This document shows positions 6,957 to 11,879 of a stretch of DNA of 11,879 nt, piece by piece. Under the pieces are notes generated by a model. That model did no database searches, was not told where the DNA came from, and worked only from the letters and a program-made list of their open reading frames with translations. This DNA is from Phycisphaeraceae bacterium (GTDB lineage: Bacteria > Planctomycetota > Phycisphaerae > Phycisphaerales > Phycisphaeraceae). The DNA lies in contig JAESSU010000122.1 of NCBI GenBank assembly GCA_016763955.1, positions 1-11,879 on the forward strand, written 5' to 3'. The stretch's first letter is position 1. Each line of letters starts with the position of its first letter. The translations under genes were made by a program, and so were the position numbers.

Positions 6957-7036
6957 GTTTTTAATTTGCCGTAGCAATCAGACTAAAATTAAGTCCGGCT
7001 CTACGGATAAAACTCACGACACTAGGAGGCGTCTTG

Positions 7037-7654
7037 ATGACCCGCAAATCAATCTTTATTTCAGCCCTGACATTATTCTTTAGCTTAACGGGCATGCTCA
7101 ATGCTCAAACGACACAGCCTGCGACACAATCTGCGACTCAGCCTGCAGGTAAACCCGCTATGACCCAGCCCGCCAGACCTGCTAATCAAGCATCAGACGT
7201 GGTGGACCAGATGATGAAGCGGATGCAAAATAAGCAGCCCGTCGTTGAGCCCACTAGGCGACCTGCTGCGAGTGCAACCGAAAAACGGCCTGCACTTTCG
7301 CCCTCACCTAAGATTGACTTGGACTCTAAAGTTCTTGGCATCGCGCCGGGTATGCCCAAGCCCAAGCTTCGTCGTGAAGGTGAATTTGTAGTCAATCGCC
7401 AAGGCCGTCTGCTGCGATCCAATGATGGACAGAACATGATTTTTGCTTACAAGTCCGACAGTAAAACTCAGTCCGATCCCCCCATGATCGTTGTGCCCTG
7501 TCAGTTGTTACAGAACATGGAAGAAATGATGCTCGAGCGTGGAGACCAAATTGGCTTTTCCATCACCGGTCAAATTCTTAGCTACCATGGCACCAATTAC
7601 ATTCTCCCCACAATGATGAAGCCTTCAATCGACATGGGTAATTTGGGGAACTAA
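7037..7654 (+). CDS. Secreted protein with TQPA-type repeats, function unknown
   Basis: 205 residues. The ATG at 7037 has a near-perfect AGGAGG (7024-7029) seven nt upstream; an adjacent in-frame TTG at 7034 would be too close. The signal peptide is residues 1-23 (MTRKSIF, hydrophobic core, LNA|QTT). Residues 24-50 are a low-complexity stretch of TQPA/TQSA/TQPAR units, probably extended in the periplasm. A Pro/Ala-rich linker continues to about 95. The conserved-looking part is 97-192: LDSKVLGIAPGMPKPKLRREGEF, then a hydrophilic 'RQGRLLRS' turn, DPPMIVVPCQLLQNMEE and a beta-type GFSITGQILSYHGTNYILP ending. The short strands and 'itG.i..Y.g.nYilp' ending suggest a small OB-like or beta-barrel domain. 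I cannot name a family with certainty. It ends 67 nt before a strong terminator. Confidence 0.78.
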   Translation: MTRKSIFISALTLFFSLTGMLNAQTTQPATQSATQPAGKPAMTQPARPANQASDVVDQMMKRMQNKQPVVEPTRRPAASATEKRPALSPSPKIDLDSKVLGIAPGMPKPKLRREGEFVVNRQGRLLRSNDGQNMIFAYKSDSKTQSDPPMIVVPCQLLQNMEEMMLERGDQIGFSITGQILSYHGTNYILPTMMKPSIDMGNLGN

Positions 7655-7721
7655 GCAACGATTTAGAATTTGAAATTTTGAGTTCCGCATTTTGGAATTC
7701 GAATTGATTCAAACCAATACG

Positions 7722-7766
7722 ATCCCACTGATGATCTTTTTAAAGGTTTCTCAGTGGGATTTTTTT
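7722..7766 (+). terminator. Strong rho-independent terminator after the two exported-protein genes
   Basis: ATCCCACTGA (7722-7731) pairs perfectly with TCAGTGGGAT (7751-7760), 10 bp with a 19-nt loop, followed by six T (7761-7766). It lies 67 nt after the stop at 7654. Its 3' arm overlaps the last codons of the minus-strand frame at 7751-8182. Confidence 0.9.
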
Positions 7767-7872
7767 ATGCATGGGTGTTTGAGCGTATTTGTTGGAAAAA
7801 ACAGGAGTGCTATTCCTAGGCTGTAAACACAAAAAAACGTGCCGATGATCTGTACGCCGATCCAGTGATTGG

Positions 7873-8074
7873 TGTAGACGATCAGGGCAAACGCATGTAC
7901 CCCTATATTAGCGAACTAGGCTGTGTCAGCCCGTTTTTGCCTCTCGGTCAAGTGTTCAATCAGTTTGCAAAGTATTTTGGGCACAACATTTTTGACCTGC
8001 GGTCAATTCCGTGTTGACACAACACGGCTCGCCAAGACAATTTTCGGTACATGCGTTTGCCCTGTATAGGTGAT
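7873..8074. repeat. Imperfect 10-bp direct repeats flanking the insertion (target-site duplication)
   Basis: TGTAGACGAT (7873-7882) and TATAGGTGAT (8065-8074) directly abut the two inverted termini. They match at 7 of 10 positions, and the three differences are all transitions. This is what an aged target-site duplication would look like. A 10-bp length is also the one that keeps the surrounding frame intact. Confidence 0.55.
7883..8064. mobile_element. 182-bp MITE-like element with 19-bp perfect terminal inverted repeats
   Basis: The left end is CAGGGCAAACGCATGTACC (7883-7901); the right end (8046-8064) is its exact reverse complement. Pairing stops abruptly at both sides (7882/8065 and 7902/8045 do not pair), so these are defined termini. 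The inside holds three short perfect stems: GGCTG/CAGCC (7919-7931), TTGACC/GGTCAA (7992-8006) and CCGTGTTG/CAACACGG (8009-8027). On the minus strand, between 8002 and 7919, there is a 28-codon open stretch that reads like the start of a protein (VPKILCKLIEHLTERQKRAD), possibly the remnant of a transposase N-terminus. The element cannot encode a transposase and would depend on one elsewhere. Ends of about 18-20 bp with 10-bp duplications suit IS4-type elements; that family assignment is inference. Confidence 0.65.
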
Positions 8075-8273
8075 GTCATTGTTGGCTAATGGTAAAAGTA
8101 GCAATGCAGTTTCGCAGAGCATGCTTGTGAAAATGATCAGCAAGATGACTTTAATTTGATGTCCCCACGCCCTTGCGGGCATTAAACAGAGTTACGTCAA
8201 AAGATAGACGCAGCCGTGGCCTGTTTATTTCACCATTCGTTTTAAAAATGGGAAAATTAGATAGACACCTATT

Positions 8274-10487
8274 TCAGTGGGACGATGTGTAGGGTTTGAT
8301 CGTGACTTGGCGGATGAGCCCGGGAAAATTAGGCCATACTTTTGCCCTTGAGCCATGCCCCTTAAACTCTACGCCCAGTGCAATCGGAGCTTCGTTTTTA
8401 GTTGAGATGGGTTTGGGTAGCGTGACCACGATAGGTTTATTGTCATCAATGCTCAGCGTTGCGATGCGAAGCTCACCTGCCTTGTCGGGCGTGAGTGTGA
8501 TGTGAACAGAAGTCCACTGATCCAAGGACACTTTGGCGGTCGTGGGAATCCAAATGGGCGCATTGCCATTCTGGTTGGCGAACTGTAGCAGGAGCGTCTG
8601 GTCTTGAGCCATCAGTAAACGAAACCCTTCACTGTAATTTCCAAATGACATCAAGGCACAATGGGCCCGTTTTTTAAACGAATTTGTCACCTTGAAGGTG
8701 ATGTCCAATTGCATCCCTTCAGAAAGAATTTTGCTCCATAGGTTTTGAGGATTGCTGCCTGATGCTGATGTTGCTCGACAATTCAGTGCGCCATTTACAG
8801 ATGCATTCTTGATGACAGGACGTCCAATTTTTAGTAACAGCGGGAACTGCCCCGCAGTGTAGATCAACCCGTTGGACAATGTATCAGAAGATAAATTTGA
8901 AAAGTCAGCCGTAAACCATGTCGATGTATCTGCATTGTTGCCAGCAATGGCCAACGGACGATCTGTCACGCAAAAGTTTGAGGGGCGATATAGTTGATGC
9001 AGGTAGCCGCTGTCACGGTCGGTCCATCGCAGAGTCGTGCTGTAGGTGTGCGGAAACGTGCCTTTACCTTGTGGCAAAGCATACGTCCCTGTTAATTGGT
9101 GTGTGTCTTGGTTAAAGGTAAGTTCCATCACCTGTGGATATGACTTGCGTGATTGATCGTGACTTAATAGTAAGACCGCTCCCCGACTTGGGCTTAGACT
9201 TGGTTGCGGGTCATCCGTGAGTTGTACTTGATAGCTAAGCGTTGGAGTCGGGCCTAGGATGATGCCTGTTTGACGCTCGGTGGCAGGGGCCAAGGTCTGG
9301 TTCTCTTTTGTCGTTGCCAAGCGATAGGAAGTTAAAACCACTTGGGGCACGTCGAGTGCCGGGTTACGAAAATAGGCTGCTGAGTTGTTTAGGATCGGTT
9401 GAAATAGATGGTGTACGGAACGGGAAATCGTGGTATGCCAAGCGGTGGCAATCATGCCTCCGCAGTTTCGCTTAGCCGCATATCGGGCGAACATGGCAAT
9501 GCCTTTGTCGTTGTACCAGGTGGTTCCCCAAACATCTTTGAATCCCATGGTTTGGAAATAATCCACACTGGGATATTCGCCGCTGGGAGGAGCCCCGTAA
9601 TGCCAGTCTGCAATGATGATTTTGTTACGATGTTTGAGGTCATTGATTGCAGTGAGTGTGCTAGGGGGCGTTGCTTGTTGACTAAGCCATGATGCGTGGC
9701 CGCCTTGAATGCGCGGGTCATGGTCGAACCCGATCACGCCATGGCCGGGCTTACTGAGTTCTTTACCAAGGAGCATGTCTCCCCAGAATATAGGGGTAAT
9801 ACCTTTAGCCAGGAGTCGCTTAGTACGGCGATTAAGCAGTTGAGCAAACAGTTTGGGAACCGTCGTGTTCAATGCCTTGGCACAGATGTCCAGATCATCT
9901 ACCGCAATCTCATCGATGCCAAGAAGCATGTAGCGGGGCGGTGTCTCACCGTGTAAAGCAATGAAATAATCGATCATGGGTAACTCAATAGCATCATAAG
10001 CATCCTGTCCATCAGGGAAACGATAAGCTGGATTGAGAATGCCATTGGCCCAAGCTTCTTTGCCCGTGACGAGCAGGCCGGGGTGTTTCTTGGCTAGCTC
10101 TGTCAGTAGTGCTTTATGTTTACCGATGACTTTGACCTCAAGGATCAATTCCAATCCCGCTTGTCGAGCATAAGCGATCAGTTCCGTGACTTGCGATGGG
10201 GCCCACTTCTCAAAGCGGACTTGCCCCGGCAAGGGGATGGTGTATGCAGCCTGAAAAATTCCGCCAGTATGCAGAATAAAGGTGTTGTATCCCAGTTGGC
10301 TGGCCTGATCGATGAGCCCTCGGTAGAAGGCCGGAGTTTTTAATTGCGGGCGAAAGGGGACGTGAATCGCTCGAATCGCAAAAGGACTCACTTGCTCGGC
10401 GCCCCATGTTTTGTTGTGGACACCTAGCAATGTGAAGAGGGCGATTAATACGCTAACACTCACTTGCCGATTGATTGATCGTTGCAA
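8274..10487 (-). CDS. Secreted GH20-like glycoside hydrolase with C-terminal lectin-like domain
   Basis: 737 residues. The start is a TTG at 10487 with AAGGA nine nt upstream; this gives a proper signal peptide (basic MQRSINRQ, hydrophobic core 10-22, WGA|EQ near 30). A GTG eight codons in is the alternative. Residues 35-375 form a TIM-barrel like family 20 beta-hexosaminidases. AIHVPFRPQLKT and LGYNTFILH are the first strands, and LELILEVKVIGK the next. MLLGIDEIAVDD (187-198) sits at the '[HN]xGxDE' site with D192-E193 as candidate catalytic pair. The barrel continues with TPIFWGDM (231-238), IIIADWHYG (290-298), WGTTWYND (320-327) and MIATAWHT (345-352). Residues 380-560 are beta-rich linkers. 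About 580-735 look like a laminin-G/concanavalin-type lectin fold (LDITFKVTN, GFRLLMAQD, QWTSVHITLTPD, IRQVTIKPY). It probably acts on exported or environmental glycans with terminal amino sugars. The substrate is not deducible. Confidence 0.7.
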   Translation of the reverse strand: MQRSINRQVSVSVLIALFTLLGVHNKTWGAEQVSPFAIRAIHVPFRPQLKTPAFYRGLIDQASQLGYNTFILHTGGIFQAAYTIPLPGQVRFEKWAPSQVTELIAYARQAGLELILEVKVIGKHKALLTELAKKHPGLLVTGKEAWANGILNPAYRFPDGQDAYDAIELPMIDYFIALHGETPPRYMLLGIDEIAVDDLDICAKALNTTVPKLFAQLLNRRTKRLLAKGITPIFWGDMLLGKELSKPGHGVIGFDHDPRIQGGHASWLSQQATPPSTLTAINDLKHRNKIIIADWHYGAPPSGEYPSVDYFQTMGFKDVWGTTWYNDKGIAMFARYAAKRNCGGMIATAWHTTISRSVHHLFQPILNNSAAYFRNPALDVPQVVLTSYRLATTKENQTLAPATERQTGIILGPTPTLSYQVQLTDDPQPSLSPSRGAVLLLSHDQSRKSYPQVMELTFNQDTHQLTGTYALPQGKGTFPHTYSTTLRWTDRDSGYLHQLYRPSNFCVTDRPLAIAGNNADTSTWFTADFSNLSSDTLSNGLIYTAGQFPLLLKIGRPVIKNASVNGALNCRATSASGSNPQNLWSKILSEGMQLDITFKVTNSFKKRAHCALMSFGNYSEGFRLLMAQDQTLLLQFANQNGNAPIWIPTTAKVSLDQWTSVHITLTPDKAGELRIATLSIDDNKPIVVTLPKPISTKNEAPIALGVEFKGHGSRAKVWPNFPGLIRQVTIKPYTSSH

Positions 10488-10616
10488 AGCTGGTTTTCCT
10501 TGATGACATGAATCGGCAGAGTTTTGCGTGATCTCACGTCAACTGTAGTGATTGTTTTTGGTAATTCTTCGGCATCACATGTCGCTGACCTAGGCCACGG
10601 CAATGGAGACAAAAGT

Positions 10617-10641
10617 GTGATTGATCACGAATCGACCGATT
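10617..10641 (-). other. Paired small hairpins at the end of the first prepilin-like gene
   Basis: AATCGACCGATT (10630-10641, overlapping the stop codon) and GTGATTGATCAC (10617-10628) each form a 5-bp stem with a 2-nt loop. On the minus strand they are followed by ACTTTTG. It may serve as a weak terminator before the GH20-like gene. Confidence 0.3.
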
Positions 10642-11371
10642 AGGGCTTGGTGGCTTGTTGGAGTTCCAATGCTTTCATACGGCTGACATGTCCGCCCATG
10701 TGCAAGACGTTGGTTGCCCCAGATGGGAATGTGTTGATGTAATCAGATGTCGCGTATTGTGTGATATCACCTGGGGGATTATGCCAATAGCCTACGTTGC
10801 GAAATAGCATTGAGGTGGTTGAGGTGCCTCCAACATGGTTGTAATAGATCGACCATTCCGCAGGTGGTGCAGGCAGGTAGCCATGGTTTTCGGTGATGAA
10901 GGCTTTGCTTCCGCTAATCTCTGAAGCTCGTTTCCATTTCATAGCATTGTTCATAAGGTAATCAATGCCATGAGCTGCGGAGGGGTTAGTGGGGCAGTCG
11001 TAGGCTTTTTTATCAGATACTTTTTTCGTTCCAATCATAGTCCGGTTGTTGCCGTTCGAAACAAGATAACGGCCAAGTACACGGCCAAGCCACCATTGAC
11101 GGACGTTTGTTAGGACAAAAGGGGGGCCTTCGTTATAAAAAGGATGAAAGGTGATATCGTTGAAATCATGGAGATAAATGGCAACACCAATGGCCATTTG
11201 ATGCAGGTTGTTGGCACACTTGATGGCTTTGGCAGACTCACGGGCCTTGGCTAAGGCAGGTAACAAAATGGCGATCAAAAGAGCAATGATAGAGATCACC
11301 ACCAGCAGTTCGATTAAGGTGAATGCTTGCTTATTTTGAAATCGCTTGGTGTATTGTTGTTGATGTGGCAT
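10640..11371 (-). CDS. Prepilin-type N-terminal cleavage/methylation domain protein
   Basis: 243 residues. The ATG at 11371 has AAGGA five nt upstream. The leader (1-16, [16 protein letters not shown]) is basic and ends in Ala. The processing site is A16|F17 with FTLIELLVV (17-25) and the conserved Glu at +5 (E21). One membrane helix (about 17-40, ending [12 protein letters not shown]) follows. This is the type II secretion/type IV pilin-like N-terminus recognised by a prepilin peptidase, in the version expanded in planctomycetes. The soluble part (41-243) includes [15 protein letters not shown], then [19 protein letters not shown] and a near C-terminal [13 protein letters not shown]. The last segment corresponds to the 'DGHV' region of the H-X9-DG class, with Gly in place of Asp. 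The role is unknown: such proteins may be minor pseudopilins or surface proteins. The next gene upstream on this strand is a close paralog (85-nt gap). Confidence 0.85.
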   Translation of the reverse strand: MPHQQQYTKRFQNKQAFTLIELLVVISIIALLIAILLPALAKARESAKAIKCANNLHQMAIGVAIYLHDFNDITFHPFYNEGPPFVLTNVRQWWLGRVLGRYLVSNGNNRTMIGTKKVSDKKAYDCPTNPSAAHGIDYLMNNAMKWKRASEISGSKAFITENHGYLPAPPAEWSIYYNHVGGTSTTSMLFRNVGYWHNPPGDITQYATSDYINTFPSGATNVLHMGGHVSRMKALELQQATKP

Positions 11372-11455
11372 GTTTATCCTTTATCCGTAACTCATTAATA
11401 CCATTATCAACAAATGAGCTAATTATGGAAGGATAATTTGGCACAAAACGGTCGT

Positions 11456-11879
11456 TTAAGGCCTGGATATTATCTTGAGGTCTTCCCCTTTCATACGGCT
11501 GACATGTCCGCCTATATGCAGAACATTCGTTGAACCTGATGGGAATGTGATGACATAATCAGAAGTCGTGTACTGCGTTAAATCGCCTGGCGTGTTGTGC
11601 CAATACCCCACAAATTTGAAGCGTGTATTCCAGTCGTAATTGATTTTCCAACCGCCATTTGGGTTGGGGACTTTGTGGTTTTCAGTAAACAGGGCTTTCT
11701 CGCCAGAAACGATTGAGGCTCGCTTGAATCCCATTTGGGCGTTCATGGCGTAATCAATACCATGGCCCGCCGAGGGGTTCGTCGGGCAGTCGTAGACCCG
11801 TTTGTCAGATACTTTTGAAGCTCCAACCATGGTTCGGCTGTTGCCGTTTGAAACCAGATAGCGACCAAGTGTTTTTCCA
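11456..11879 (-). CDS. Second prepilin-like paralog, C-terminal part (cut by window edge)
   Basis: Frame open from the right edge to TAA at 11456, about 140 residues. An internal ATG at 11830 is not the start, because the residues before it ([16 protein letters not shown]) match the neighbouring gene's [14 protein letters not shown]. The paralogs align over their whole visible C-terminal part: [61 protein letters not shown]. The main difference is in the middle loop (about 11625-11670), where this copy is four residues shorter and the sequences diverge. The prepilin N-terminus presumably lies beyond the window. It is a recent tandem duplicate, probably with the same role. Confidence 0.8.
   Translation of the reverse strand, partial: GKTLGRYLVSNGNSRTMVGASKVSDKRVYDCPTNPSAGHGIDYAMNAQMGFKRASIVSGEKALFTENHKVPNPNGGWKINYDWNTRFKFVGYWHNTPGDLTQYTTSDYVITFPSGSTNVLHIGGHVSRMKGEDLKIISRP

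Larger units (their letters stand above)
7751..8182 (-). pseudogene. Small two-helix membrane protein gene interrupted by a MITE-like insertion
   Basis: One minus-strand frame runs from the ATG at 8182 to TGA at 7751-7753, exactly 144 codons. It is broken only by TGA (8003-8005) and TAG (7916-7918), both inside the inserted element at 7883-8064. The first 36 codons encode MPARAWGHQIKVILLIIF and a hydrophobic helix up to about residue 33, then ANND. The last 43 codons (from 7882) encode IVYTNHWIGVQIIGTFF and a second hydrophobic helix ending ALLFFPTN. Removing the 182-bp element plus one 10-bp flanking repeat (192 bp, 64 codons) joins these parts in frame as a 79-residue protein with two membrane helices. 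No clear ribosome site precedes the ATG, and a TAA lies four codons upstream. I do not recognise the family. It follows the GH20-like gene by 91 nt on the same strand. If translated as it stands, only the first 59 residues would be made. Confidence 0.55.
7767..8273. other. Long stretch with no intact gene
   Basis: Apart from the interrupted small gene and its insertion, this contains only a weak hairpin GCCC-TTGC-GGGC (8169-8180) at the small gene's first codons and an AT-rich segment (8225-8273) after the GH20-like stop. The latter has a 5-bp CCATT/AATGG stem and no clear terminator. Confidence 0.55.

Noticed and set aside
7001..7006. CCGTAG/CTACGG inverted repeat (6969-7006) in the gap before the gene at 7037
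   Set aside because: Six base pairs over a 26-nt loop is expected by chance; no supporting promoter or operator pattern.
7919..7938. Terminator-like hairpin GGCTG-TGT-CAGCC followed by CGTTTTT on the plus strand
   Set aside because: Only a 5-bp stem, no plus-strand gene upstream after the strong terminator at 7722-7766, and it lies inside the insertion.
7820..8017. Plus-strand open stretch of 65 codons reading ...DQGKRMYPYISELGC...
   Set aside because: It has no start codon, begins right after a stop and is codon-aligned antisense to the minus-strand frame. It crosses the left end of the insertion, so it is best explained as a shadow.
7883..8064. Invertible promoter segment between the 19-bp inverted repeats
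   Set aside because: No outward promoter was found inside, and neither side faces an intact gene it could drive. The flanking direct repeats and the broken reading frame fit an insertion better.

Overview
The window looks like chromosomal DNA of a planctomycete, probably of the Phycisphaerae type. This rests on three things. There are two tandem prepilin-like proteins with the A^[24 protein letters not shown] type of N-terminus that is expanded in that phylum. There is a DUF1844 protein, and a B-type (diheme cytochrome b) succinate dehydrogenase operon ordered sdhC-sdhA-sdhB. Several other genes are secreted proteins known only as hypotheticals. The lineage is inferred from gene content and has not been confirmed with a marker gene.

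Layout, left to right. 1-329 (-) is the N-terminal part of a secreted LolA-like protein cut by the window edge. 436-467 is a terminator. 527-1303 (-) is a short degenerate GH2-like protein without the expected catalytic Glu. 1304-1692 is a regulatory gap with the sdh operon terminator and a cluster of inverted repeats. 1693-5427 (-) is sdhB, sdhA and sdhC; sdhB carries a frameshift near 2308-2311. 5640-6080 (-) is the DUF1844 protein. Two plus-strand genes follow: a lipoprotein (6366-6956) and a secreted protein with TQPA-type repeats (7037-7654). They end at a strong terminator (7722-7766). 7751-8182 (-) is a small two-helix membrane protein gene that appears to be interrupted by a 182-bp MITE-like insertion. 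8274-10487 (-) is a large secreted GH20-like glycosidase with a lectin-like C-terminus. 10640-11371 and 11456-11879 (-) are the tandem prepilin-like paralogs; the second is cut by the right edge.

How the genes fit together. SdhCAB would form a membrane succinate:quinone oxidoreductase with cytochrome b (four candidate heme His), covalent FAD on SdhA and three Fe-S clusters on SdhB. The other genes mostly concern the envelope: lipoprotein handling, a lipoprotein, secreted hypotheticals, a secreted carbohydrate-active enzyme and prepilin-like surface or secretion proteins.

The most notable observation is the small insertion at 7883-8064. It has 19-bp perfect inverted termini and sits between imperfect 10-bp direct repeats. 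Removing it together with one repeat copy restores an uninterrupted 79-residue, two-helix reading frame on the minus strand. Second are the sdhB frameshift and the GH2-like pseudoenzyme.
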